Assembly (NCBI GenBank): GCA_905182985.1
Contig: CAJJDN010000054.1
Coordinates: forward strand, 487,881 to 551,880
DNA length: 64,000 bases
Direction of reading: 5' to 3'
Origin: Paramecium sonneborni
Taxonomy: Eukaryota; Ciliophora; Oligohymenophorea; Peniculida; Parameciidae
Made by a program: the position numbers and the translations under genes. The notes under the pieces are model-generated. The model was not told the origin of the DNA, made no database searches, and worked only from the letters and a program-made list of their open reading frames with translations. Below are positions 39,258 through 50,341 of the stretch, in pieces. Each line of letters opens with the position of its first letter. The stretch's first letter is position 1.

Positions 39258-39528
39258 ATTTAATATTAATTTAAAAACGGATCGAGCACCTTATTTATAC
39301 TCATTTTCTAATATAATTTTATATTAATAATAATCCTACCCTCATAAATCTCTTTCTTTCTTCAATCTTTCTCTTCTCTTCAATCCTTTAATATTAATAA
39401 TCTATTTATTAGACTAACATTATATATATATATTACATAATTTTATTTTAATACATATTCTATCCAATCACTAATAAAAATAACAAAATCTTATATTATA
39501 TTCAATCCTATTTTATCTTCTACTCTTA

Positions 39529-40578
39529 TCAATATCTTCTTCCCTCCTAACTCTAATAATCTTATATCCCTTCTCTTTACATCTACTATCCTATTTTCCC
39601 ATAAGAAGAAGGATAAACCCAATCTTTTTAATTACCCTAATTCATTCCATCCTTAAATTCCCTCTCTCTCCATATTCCACTATTCCTACCATACTCTGGC
39701 ACATAATAATCGGGTATTGGTACAGCTCTTGGATCCCTATGCATTTCATAATCAAATTAAGGTTCATATCTCAATCTCTCAGAATTCAAATACGCTGCTC
39801 CTCCATAATCTTAAGGAAATATATTTCTCTCATTCAATATTATAGGCGCTCCACCATAATCTACTAGTCTTGACATTTTTTAATAATCTCTTATTGGAAA
39901 TACTCTATATCCAAAATCTCTTCTTCCTTCTCTCCATTAATTTCTTTTATGAAATATTGCCTCTGGAATTCCACTCCTCTATTCATTTAATATTCCAGGC
40001 GGAGTCATACTTCTATATTCTGGATGAACCCATCCAAAACCTTACTAACCCACATCTCTAGAATCTTTAACATAGAAATTTGGTTCTTAAAATACTTAAG
40101 CAAAACCTCTATAATCATGAATATATCCTCTTTAAGTTCCTCTCAAACTTTAAATACCTCTTCTTGGTTCCAAAGGTTATACTAGGCTTTATGCTATAAC
40201 TTCAGGTACACCTACAACATTATAAACATTATCATTTGTGAATATTGTATTAAATGGAGCACTTTCAAATCTCTATGCTGATGTTCCTGACAATATGTTG
40301 GTATTTGATCTGTTGTTTTAATAATCCTTTAATGTATTTTCTTATTATCTACCCAGTAGAAACTACTATTGTTCTTAATCTTTATTCCTATTTGCCGTCT
40401 CATTATATTAAGGCCTTTCAGAATGAACAACCAAATCTTAAGCTTTCCCATAATAATCCTAGATTTTACGATTATCCTCTGGTTGCCTTTACAGAAATTC
40501 TAAATTCTATCCTGTAGGTTTTATGTATCCTTTTGGAAACTTTTCTATTTCTATTGGTCTGGTTGGAGCATAATACAT
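39529..40578 (-). CDS. Tyr/Gly/Arg-rich hypothetical protein
   Basis: An intronless 349-residue frame starting MYYAPTRPIEIEKFPKGYIK and ending EGRRY. The composition is unusual: many Tyr, Gly, Arg, Pro and Asn with loosely repeated tracts such as LVDYGGAPIILNERN and QDYGGAAYLNSERLRYEP, plus GFGWVHPEYRSMTPPG. No signal peptide or membrane span, no recognised domain. It could be a cytoskeletal or cortical structural protein, as low-complexity Tyr/Gly proteins often are, but nothing proves this. It lies 272 bp beyond the start of the trichocyst gene on the same strand. Confidence 0.75.
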
Positions 40579-40991
40579 TTAATAAAATAAATATTATAAT
40601 CAGTTAGTAGTTAATTCTCTAAATTATTATAATATTTTAGTTCTCTTCTTCTTCTTTCTAACTAATTTTCAATTTTTCTAATTTTAATATTAAATATTGT
40701 AATAATGATTCTTAACATCAAAAATTATTGATTATCTATTATATTACTTAAAAAAACAATCTAAAAAATTAAAATAAAATTTCAGATAAATAAGAATGCT
40801 TTTTTTCATTCTAATTTTCTTTTTCATATTCTATCAATTTAGATTTCAAAATCTATTTCAATAATTAAATTTTTATTCTTTTTTAAAATTCATCTATCTA
40901 GATTTATTATAATATAAAGCTATTAAATTTATCATTTGTTATCTTCATAATCTATTAAGAGCTCAACATTTATTAATTTTTATAAATAATT
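40579..40991. other. Divergent AT-rich intergenic region
   Basis: About 410 bp between the starts of the Tyr/Gly-rich gene (minus) and the PH-kinase gene (plus). No frame of note on either strand. Confidence 0.5.
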
Positions 40992-42423
40992 ATGAAATAA
41001 TAACCTAATTATTAAAGTTTCACAAGTATTTTTGATCTTGAGCAATCGGTAACATTTTGGGAACCCTTATAATAATCACTTTAGGCAGAAAGATTGCTTT
41101 ATAAAGGAAAATTCTTTGAATTCATTGGTAATGTATGGGTTGAAGAACATTATGAACTTTATCCAGAAGTGCTATGTAAAGGTTAATTTTATATGCAATT
41201 ACCTGGAGTATAAATAAGAAGACTCAAACCAACTGAGACTTATGGACCCCATAAATATGGATTAGGGTTCTTAAAAGGACCTTACAGGTTGTTGTTATAT
41301 ACCGAATCAGTTGAATAGCTAAATTAATGGTACTAAGTCCATAGAGTTTAGGCATGACTACTTGAAAAGACTTTGTCTATTGCCCAATTTTAACAAACGT
41401 CATAAAATTATTGGTAAGATCAAGAATTCACTTAATTTTTACGATTGCTACAAATGTATTAATGGGTTGCAATATTAAGTCAAAATCTTAGAAAAATCTC
41501 AAATAACTTAAGCGAAATAAGTTATAAGAGAAATTTAAATATTGCGTCGTTTAAATCATCCTTAAATCTAAAAATTATTAGAAGTCTATGAAGACAGCAA
41601 TACCGTATATATTTTGTTTGATAAATTCTTAGGTCACTCACTTAAAACTAAATTACCAGATTATTAGAAGTAATATACATATTTAATACATAGTTTAACT
41701 GAAAAACAATAAGCTGAAGTATGTTTCAAGTTGTTAAATGCCTTAGCACATATACATTAAAAAAATATTATTCACAAAGATATAAGGCCAGAGAATATTA
41801 TTTAATTGAATAGTTAATTAAATAATCTAATAATTGCCAATTTTGCAAGTGCTGATTCAAAAGAAAAATGTAAAAAGAGAAAAGTCTTTAATCCAGGTTT
41901 CATGGCTCCTGAATTATTTCAAAATAGAAATTTTGATGATAAAATAGATATATTCTCATTAGGTGTTATATTTTATGGTATCTTTTATTGCAAGTATCCA
42001 TTTGAAGGAAAAGATTTTAGAGAAACTGCTACATTAAATGAAAAATGTGAAATAAATTTTGAATACTCTAAAAAATTATCCTCTTCTGCTATTGAATTAC
42101 TATAGGGAATGCTAAAAAAAGATCCATAATAGAGGCTTAATGCATAAACTGCTTTAAAGCACCATTGGTTTATTAATTCAAGAAGTAAAGAATAAATGAA
42201 AGGAAATTTACTTGGAGCACCTTCACTTTCAACTATCTAAGAGAAATCTGAAATTGATATCTCTATGTAAGACCGATAATTCAATATATAATCTAAATTA
42301 AGAGCTAAATCTGTTGATACATTATTCATTTAAGATGCAAATGAAGTAGAATCAATTCCTTTGCATTAGAAAATTTAGAAAATGACAATTATTTAATTTA
42401 ATCCATCCAAATTTAATCATTGA
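40992..42423 (+). CDS. PH-domain protein with degenerate kinase domain
   Basis: One 22-nt intron (41330-41351) gives 469 residues. The N-terminal 130 residues look like a PH domain (start FTSIFDLEQSV; YKGKFFEFIGNVWVEEHYEL; C-terminal helix VEQLNQWHDYLKRL). The kinase-like domain follows: IIGKIKNSLNFYDCYKCING lacks the GxGxxG loop, YQVKILEKSQI keeps the ATP lysine, LRRLNHPQIQKLLEVYED matches the C helix region, IIHKDIRPENII keeps the catalytic Asp and Asn with HKD, but the DFG motif is replaced by IANFASAD. It then has GFMAPELFQNRNFDDKIDIF and RLNAQTALKHHWF. Loss of the DFG Asp predicts poor Mg-ATP binding, so it is likely a pseudokinase recruited to membranes through its PH domain. Confidence 0.85.
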
Positions 42424-42589
42424 TTAATAAATTTATATAATTGTTCATTGAATAAAAAACTTATTTACTATTATTTAATTATTCTTTTATATTTAGTTGA
42501 GAATAATTTATTTATAATATGAATAATTGAATTGATTTTTTAATTTGAATTTATATTCAATCATATTTTCGTTTAAATGATATTGAATA

Positions 42590-43050
42590 TCAAAGAATGC
42601 GATCAAATACAATACTGTCTAAAAAAACTTATTTCTCAATTAATTCTTTAAAATATTTAATAGCAACCCTCATCTAAGGAGTATTTTAAATTCATTCCAT
42701 AACTTAAATTAGTTCTGAATATTTTCTATTCTTAAATAGATTAGATCTTGGCTTGTAGATAGGATTATATTTTATCTAAAATACACAAAATCATAAATAT
42801 CAAGGTTCTTTTATTTAAAAGGCTAGTAACCATCTGCATTCGACAAAGATTCATAATCTTTCTGTAGAAACTTTGGAATACTTAAACTTGTAGTTTAGAG
42901 TGTTACTTAATTTATTTTTAACTTTAAACAAATTTTCTAACAGAATTTAAGGGTATCTTTATTAATTAATGCAAGATTTTTAAATATGAATATTAAAAAA
43001 ATATTTTTTTTTGTTTTATCATGCTCATTATTATTTCCTAGCTGTTTAAG
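42590..43050 (-). CDS. Small hypothetical protein, 5' end unresolved
   Basis: A minus-strand frame gives IPKFLQKDYESLSNADGYQP and QKNLDIYDF. Removing a 35-nt segment (GTGTATT...CAAG) joins it to PRSNLFKNRKYSELIQ, and removing a 30-nt GT...TAG intron continues to MRVAIKYFKELIEKQ and VFLDSIVFDRIL, with TGA at 42590-42592. The tail looks like real protein and the second intron is well formed. No start codon was found in frame; the left-hand part up to about 43050 contains a competing open frame starting MIILMQKSS. Product unknown. Confidence 0.4.
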
Positions 43051-43463
43051 TGCTAGAATTAAATAATTTTTTTTATGGAAGATTTTTGCATCAAAATGAT
43101 CATTTCACTAAAAATTTTATTTCAATTAATACTATATTGATTATGTGCTTCATAAAATCTTCAATTTGATTATGCTAATTAAGATGTCTATTATTAATAC
43201 ATTCAAATATTAAATATGTTTATGGAAATTTAAATAAAACTTTTTTATTTCCACATTATTTGGATAGTAATTATAAAATTGTCAAGATTTTAGTTTTTTT
43301 CAGGAATTCTTAAATTTAAATCAAAAAAGGTACTATTAAATTATGAGAGTAATAGGATTAATATTATTATATAAAGATATGTTAAAATAACCGATAAAAG
43401 TTTGCAAAGAGGTTGGCTATAAAATTATTATTAATTATAATGAATTAAAATTATTCAATTGTT

Positions 43464-44431
43464 ATGGAATTAACAAAACAATAAGAATTAACATTAGCAA
43501 TTGAAATAGCAGCAATTTGTGTGCCTTCTGTCTTTATATTAGTTTTCACTCTTTATTGTTATTTAAAGTTTTAGCACTTAAATAATGCTTAGTTTAAGTT
43601 AGTAACGAGAATATTATTTTCAGATTTAATATATGAATCAATAATGAGCGTAATAAGTTTGGCATACATTATAACTTAAAATAGTAGTAGTAGAGAAAGT
43701 TACTTGAGAGATTCACATCCAACTTTTTGCTATATAGAAGCTTATTTATCAAATTTTTCAATTTTATCTAGTACTGCCTGGACATCAATAATTTGTCATA
43801 CTTTATATATGCAAGTGTATAGAAATATATCAAAGATGTATTATTATCAATATATTTTTGTTGGTTACGTGATTCCAACCATAATTAGTTTCATGTAAAT
43901 AATAAACAATATTAGTTTATAGACCATTTTATATAGATGGATATGGAGTGACATATCCAATGTAATCTACAAACTGTTTCTATAATATGAGATTGGATAA
44001 GAGGGCTTATGATTTATACATAACCTTGTGTTACTATTTACCAATTTGGATAGCATTTTTATATAATTTAACAATAATAAGTTTAGTTGTAAGGAGAATA
44101 TTAAAGCATATAACAGATTTTACAAATAAAACATAAGTATTTGCATTATTTGTGTATCCAACAATATTGTTTATATGTTGGGTGATTGTAATCTTACCAT
44201 TCTTATCCTGTAGCCTGGCTTAGTTTAACAATTTAATCCATAATCAATAATATGGTAATACTTATCGTAGTTCTTTTGTAACATACTTGGACTGTTGGAT
44301 GCTTTGTGTTATTGTTTCACTGAGATATTCACTAAGATTAGATTAAATGGATGTAAATTAGAATATTAAGAAGATTAATGTGAAAGTAATTTTGAGACTC
44401 AAAATAGTCAACAATTAACTTAAGTAGTTGA
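43464..44431 (+). CDS. Seven-helix receptor-like membrane protein (cAMP-receptor type)
   Basis: About 305 residues, introns 43895-43922 (28 nt) and probably 44386-44407 (22 nt). Starts MELTKQQELTLAIEIAAICV. Seven hydrophobic segments can be counted: ICVPSVFILVFTLYCYL, LFSDLIYESIMSVISLAYII, IEAYLSNFSILSSTAWTSII, YQYIFVGYVIPTIISFI, LYITLCYYLPIWIAFLY, VFALFVYPTILFICWVIVIL and TYLDCWMLCVIVSL. The layout (short loops, W in helix 3, TM6 with a Pro) resembles class E/cAMP-receptor-like and related protist receptors, so a plasma-membrane G-protein-coupled receptor is likely. The last exon is uncertain: without the 22-nt intron the frame runs on to about 44560, nearly into the oxidase gene. Confidence 0.65.
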
Positions 44432-44560
44432 TTCATAATAATTGTGAATACTATTTTTAAAATAATATTAATTAATTAAGCGTCATTATATTTTTTAGTG
44501 CGTTTGCAATTTAATATTATAAAATGAAGAACAAAAATATAGTATTATAATATAATTGAA

Positions 44561-46616
44561 ATGTCATCAACATAAGAGATGGTAAAATGTTCATTCAATC
44601 CGGATGACATGGGATAACTATTGTATAAAGAGAATTATCATAAGTATATATTAATTAAAGAGAGATTAGATGGATAAAAGTATAAGAATTGATTGCAAAG
44701 GATCCAATATTGTAAAATAATGTTGGAGATTATGGTTAGAGTAGAGATAAATTATATGAGATCTATTGCAAGAAAGCTTATAAATTACATAAGTTATTAA
44801 ATTATAGTGATGAAATGATTCCTGGTATGGTGAACAGTCAATTTCCAGAAACAGTAGTGACTGTGTTGCATTAAACAATGTTTATTCCAACTATAAAGTA
44901 TTTGGGAACTGAAAAATAAATTGAGAAATGGCTGCCTCCATCGTTAAATTATGAAATAGTAGGGTGTTATGCTTAGACTGAATTAGGACATGGATCAGAC
45001 GTATAAAGTTTAGAAACTACTGCTGTCTATGATAAAAATACAGAAGAGTTTATTTTAAATTCTCCAACAATATCATCAACAAAATGGTGGATTGGAGATT
45101 TAGGATTAACAGCAACCCATGCAGTAACACATGCTTAATTATTTATTAATGGAAAACATTATGGAGTACAAACTTTTATTGTTTAAGTAAGAGATACACA
45201 TACTCATTTACCATTAAAAGGAATTGAAGTAGGAGATGTTGGACCTAAATATGGTTATAATACTAAAGATAATGGATATTTAAGAATGAATAATGTTAGA
45301 ATTCCTAGAGAATAAATGCTTATGAGATATTCTAAAGTAAGTAAAGCAGGAGAATTTATCAAAGCTTAAAATGAGAAAATTGGATATGCTACTATGATGT
45401 AAGTTAGAACTTCAATCATATTTAATACTTATGTCTCATTAGCATAAGGTTTAGCTATTGGAGTTAGATATTCTCATTTTAGAAGATAATTTAAAGATAA
45501 TAATGCTATTGAAAGGCCTATTATTGATTATTAAACTTAATAAGATAAATTAATTCCTTTAGTTGCTGATTGCTATGCTTAAGGTTTTGGATGTTAAAGA
45601 ATTAAAGAGATTTTAACAGAAAATCTTAAAAGAATTAATGAAAAAAATGATTTTTCTCTTATGGGAGATTTACATGCATTATTATGTTGTTGTAAGGCTG
45701 TTTATACATGGAATACACACTTTGGTTTAGATAAAATTAGATAATCTTTGGGAGGACACGGATTCTTATAATCATCAGGTGTTTGTACTATTTAAACAGA
45801 ATTTTCACCAAGTTGTACCTATGAAGGAGAAAATACAGTCTTATTGTTATAAACTGGAAGATATCTCTTAAAAGCTTGTAATAAAGCATAAAAAAATTAA
45901 CCTATTAATGAAAATGTTGAGTACCTTCATAATTTACAATCAACTCTATCATAGAAAGCTACTTTCACACGATAAGAATAGCTCCTATGTCCTGAAATTA
46001 TTAGAAAATTAATGAGATTACATGCAGCTTTCTATGTTAATAAGGTGATGCTCAAAATGATGGAAAAAGGTATTAATATAATATATCATAATTAGCTGGT
46101 GAATTTGGCCCTAAAGAAGCATGGAATAAACATGTAGGTGTTTCAATAACAGAAGCTTCTATTGCTCACACTTATTATTGGACATTTAAAACCTTTTTAG
46201 ATACATTAATTAAGTAATTATTCTTTAAAATTAATTATAGAGTCTAAGATGAAAATATTAGATCTGTTTTATCTAATTTATGTTGTTTATATGGATTATA
46301 AAGAATTATTGATTGGCCTATTGGATATTTTGAGGGTGGATTTTTAACTGGAGAATAATTAGAAATAATTTTAAATGCAAAAGAACACATTTTCACATTG
46401 ATAAAACCTGATTTACTTGGATTAGTTGAAGTAAATTTAATAATTAACATTTAGGCTTTTAAATTCAATGACAATGCATTAAGATCAGATTTAGTTGATC
46501 CAAAACCTTATGAAAAATTATTGTAAAGTGCTAAGTTGAGTTCCGTAAATAATGAAGAATACTAAAAAAAATTAAGATCATTGACAAAATAACTTAGAGA
46601 GATTCCAAAGCTCTGA
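44561..46616 (+). CDS. ACOX1: Peroxisomal acyl-CoA oxidase
   Basis: Flavoenzyme that performs the first step of peroxisomal fatty-acid beta-oxidation, making trans-2-enoyl-CoA and H2O2. Three exons (introns 44644-44669 and 46070-46095, 26 nt each) give 667 residues, the usual length. Clear landmarks: FNPDDMGQLLY at the N-terminus, [20 protein letters not shown] (acyl-CoA/flavin binding), [68 protein letters not shown] and the FAD site [19 protein letters not shown]. The protein ends in Pro-Lys-Leu, a variant of the SKL-type peroxisomal targeting signal. It starts 130 bp after the receptor-like gene and is followed 31 bp later by UNC119. Confidence 0.96.
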
Positions 46617-46647
46617 TTTATAAATAATAATTTAATAAATAAAAATA

Positions 46648-47277
46648 ATGTAGTAAGTGACAACAGAATATGTTAGAAATTTAAATGGAATAACACAAGA
46701 GTATATGAGTATGTAAATGATAGTTTCTTGTGTCCTGTGAATGCAAATATCTACAATATCTAATTTCTAAAATTTAGAATAAGAGATATGGATTCAGGTT
46801 AAACTCTATTTGAAGTTGAACGTGATTAAGATGAAGAATCCATAGGTATAATCAAATATTAAGTTATTTAGAAAATCTCCCACCAGAATATTAAGATGAA
46901 GCTAGGAGAATCAAATACCACTTTGGACCATAATTTTTTGAATTGAAAACAGTGGGAGCATAATTAACTTTCTCAGTTGGTAATAAACCAGTTAAAAATT
47001 TCACAATAATTGAAAGACATTACTTCGGAGATCATCTCTTAAGAAGCTATGAATTTCAGTTCCCCTTTTGTATTCCAAATTCAACCAATACATGGGAACA
47101 TATTTACACAATTCCAGAAATTGATGAAGCTATGGTATATAAATAAATTATTCTATTAAATAGAGATAAGAAATGATCAATAATCCATTTCAAACAAAAT
47201 CTGACAGCTTTTATTTTGTAGGAGAACAGTTAGTTATGCATAATAAAGCAGAGTATGATTACTCTTCTTTTGATTGA
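46648..47277 (+). CDS. UNC119: UNC119/PDE6D-like lipid-binding carrier
   Basis: Beta-sandwich chaperone that holds N-myristoylated proteins and delivers them to cilia and other membranes. Four exons (introns 46701-46723, 46846-46871, 47135-47163) give 183 residues. Hallmarks: [96 protein letters not shown] and [10 protein letters not shown] near the C-terminus. These match UNC119 throughout, including the C-terminal HNKA(D/E)Y motif. In a ciliated cell, transport of myristoylated ciliary cargo is the obvious role. Only 31 bp separate it from the acyl-CoA oxidase stop, so its promoter must be very short. Confidence 0.95.
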
Positions 47278-47479
47278 AAAAATTAGAATATCTATTATAT
47301 ATATAAATATATATTTCATATCATAACTTTCCCTAGAAGATCTTCTTAATGACAAAAATTATTAATTCTCTAATAGTTATCATTGTATCATTAAATCATT
47401 CCATTTAAATTTGTGTATAATCTTTAATTTATTATATTAATTACAAAAAGTATTTAAATATCATATCCTTATTTTTTAT

Positions 47480-47870
47480 AGATATTCATAAATTCATAAT
47501 TGCAGTTCTGTGAATTTCCACCACAACTCTATCCTAATTATTATTAGAGCAATAGATTTTAAAATTTATAGTATAGATGTTTCTATACTCAATAAACTCA
47601 TATATAAAAATGAGATTTGCATAACTATTTTTTAAGGACTTCATTAATCTCATAAAATGAAGAGTTCTAAAGATTATATTTTATTTATAAGCTATAAATT
47701 TATAGAGATCCTATTGATCTTTATTTGCAAAGTTATTGAAATATTAGAAAACAATAAAGTTAATTTAAAGTGCAATAAATTGCATTCAAAATATCACTTC
47801 TATCTAGTCACAGATTCATATGAAAATTTTTAAACTCTTCATTTAGTATTAATGTTTAATGTAGATATAT
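47480..47870 (-). pseudogene. Possible gene remnant or unresolved small gene
   Basis: On the minus strand, overlapping frames with protein-like sequence appear in pieces: ECNLLHFKLTLLFSNISITL continuing to KIQSLELFIL, SSFYEINEVLKKQLCKSHFYI, and FIYEFIEYRNIYTINFKIYC ending VVVEIHRTAIMNL. They do not join into one frame with the introns I can see. It could be a decayed gene, a gene with introns I have missed, or chance frames in AT-rich DNA. Confidence 0.25.
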
Positions 47871-48464
47871 AATCAAAATTCTAATATTTGTTGTATTTGT
47901 TTCCTTTAAAAAATTCCTTACTCTTTTATCATTAATGTAATTTTATTTGATAAGTTTATTCTTTATTTTTCCCTCCTCATAGCACAATAATAACCAAACC
48001 TACTATTTACAAATCCTTAATTTAATTTATTGTTAAAGTAACTTACAATAATATTTTAAATTTTTTTGAAAGATAAATATACACTAAGCAATTACTATTG
48101 ATTTGATGAGTTTAAATTTTAGTCTATTTTAAAATTTTTTAAGTTTCCGTTCAATAAGGAAGATTCTTACATTCAAAAAATAATAAATCTAAATCAGCTC
48201 AAATTATTTCAATAATTTTTGAAAAATTGAAACTAGCCATACAATAAAATATAAGCTAATTCTAAACCTAATAGTTCTAATTTATTATTAATTTATCTCT
48301 TTTTCAATTTTTGACAACAAGAACTTATATTCATATATTTTAATGATTAAAATTCTATTTTCATTTATTTTTATTATTTATTGACCTGACTTAAAAATAT
48401 CCCATTAAAAATACATTATTTCTTAATATTAATCTTAAACCTAACTAGAATGATTTAAATGCCT

Positions 48465-48540
48465 CCATTCTCTAGAATTAATAATTATTAAATAAAACCA
48501 ATCCATTCTCTAACATTAATAATTATCTAATAAAACCAAT
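48465..48540. repeat. 38-bp direct tandem repeat, two copies
   Basis: Copies at 48465-48502 and 48503-48540 beginning ccattctcta and ending aaaaccaat, with a few mismatches. Non-coding. Confidence 0.9.
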
Positions 48541-48985
48541 TAATACATCCCCATTTTCTTAGAAGGATTTTATTTGTCATTTATAGCAAAATTAGACTAT
48601 ATTAAGCATCACAGAAATATTTCAAACTATTTTGAATATTCTGATTAAAATCAAAATAACTTTATAATAATTCTATAATTTGAAATTATTTTATTTTTTT
48701 ATTTTTAGAAAGGATTTTTATTCTTTCATTAGTGATAGTTGTTTTTATTAAAGATAATGTTTTACATTTAGAATTAAAAAATTTATAGTAAGAAATATTA
48801 AATAATTGAAAAATATTTAAATATAATATTAAATGAATCATAATAAACTCTTTCTATAAAACAAATAATGATTAACATTAATAATATATACTTAAAGTAT
48901 ATTATCTTAATCGATGATAAATTAAAAATATAAAATAACTAATGCCTTTGAATAGAATGAAAACTTTTAAAATCAAAACTTAGTT

Positions 48986-50272
48986 ATGAAAACTCTGAAA
49001 AACAATTATTTTTAAATAGTTTTAAATTCTAAACTAGAAGAATTAAAACTCGAAGAATTAATTACAATTACCTAAGAAAAATTTTCTCTGTATTGTAAAT
49101 ATATTTCAAGATGTTTATAAATGTAAAAAATAGAGTTACCTTCTGCATTTAAACTTGATATAAAGAATGATTTAGTTACATTATAACAAATGGAACTTCC
49201 AATAATAGCATCACCTTTCTAAAGATTAATATTAAATCCTCAGTTTATTAATCAAAAGTATTTTTTTGAAAACTTAGCAAATGGGTCAGAGTCATTTTTG
49301 AATTATTTTGATAGCATATTTTTTGAGGAATTATTGCTCACCCTTCTATTTTGGTATATACTTTAAAATTTAAGATAAATTAATGAGACAGATTCTTATG
49401 ATATTTATATTTATCCATAAAGATGCAATTTTTACATTATTAAGAATAATGTTGCGCCTTTTTTCAAATCTGAAAAATTAATGATGCTCAATATATTACT
49501 TAATAGTTAAACTCTACCATAAATAAATAATGATTTAGAAATTAATTAAGAATATTAAATATAATTATTTGATATTCATCCGCCTGATAAGATAGTAAAT
49601 AAAGGTATCATAATTCCTATAAAAAACATAATTCAATAAAAATAATCAAGTATGGAATCAGATTTAGAAATTTAAAAATACTTTAAGTTTGATTAGGTTA
49701 CTATCACATCAAAACCATATTATTTTATATTTAGTACATTATGTGAGATAGAAAAGAAAGATGATTTAAATCATATAATTGAGTTTAGTACTTCAGGATC
49801 ACCCAAGTGTTAAATATGCAATTACTCTATACATCCTGATAATTTTGATACCTTTTATACCAAGAAAGATTTATTAGATATTTGGTAGAAAGGCTAACTA
49901 TGGTTTAAATAGTAAGCAAGGTTAGTGTCACCAATATTTTTATTGGGAAAATAAAAGTTTTAAATAAAGGAAGATGAAAATTAAGAAAACTTGTTAATTT
50001 AGTTTTATTTTTAAAATAAAAAACAAGATTTAATTTTAAAAGATTAATAGTAATAAGATTTGGATTAATCTGAAGACACAAAAGAGAAATTAGAATGTTT
50101 ATTATTATATAAAAGACTTAAAGTAGTTTAACCGTTCTTAAATTAAAAGTTTGATTAGGTAGATTCAATGTAATAATATGAAATAACTGAAAGTTTAGAA
50201 AGTGATGATGAAGATGAATCCAACAATATTTAGCAAAAAGAGAACTTAATTAAATAAACTAAAATTAAGTGA
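48986..50272 (+). CDS. Hypothetical intronless protein
   Basis: A single 429-codon frame starting MKTLKNNYFQIVLNSKLEEL and ending NLIKQTKIK. It is continuous under the ciliate code. Features: a leading Leu/Glu-rich helix, hydrophobic runs such as ELLLTLLFWYILQNL, a CxxC pair in SPKCQICNYSIHP, and an acidic tail (ESLESDDEDESNN). No recognised domain. The CxxC could be half of a small zinc site but no partner pair is obvious. It converges with the trichocyst gene, with 69 bp between stops. Confidence 0.75.
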
Positions 50273-50341
50273 GTATTTTTAATTAAAAATATTGAATTAT
50301 TTTAGAATGAATTAAGATAAATTCTTATATGAATAATTGCA

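Larger units (their letters stand above)
47278..48985. other. Long, mostly gene-free AT-rich region
   Basis: About 1.7 kb, the largest gap here. It contains many T and A runs, a 38-bp tandem repeat (48465-48540), and scattered short minus-strand frames around 47500-47870 listed separately. No other convincing gene. Confidence 0.5.
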
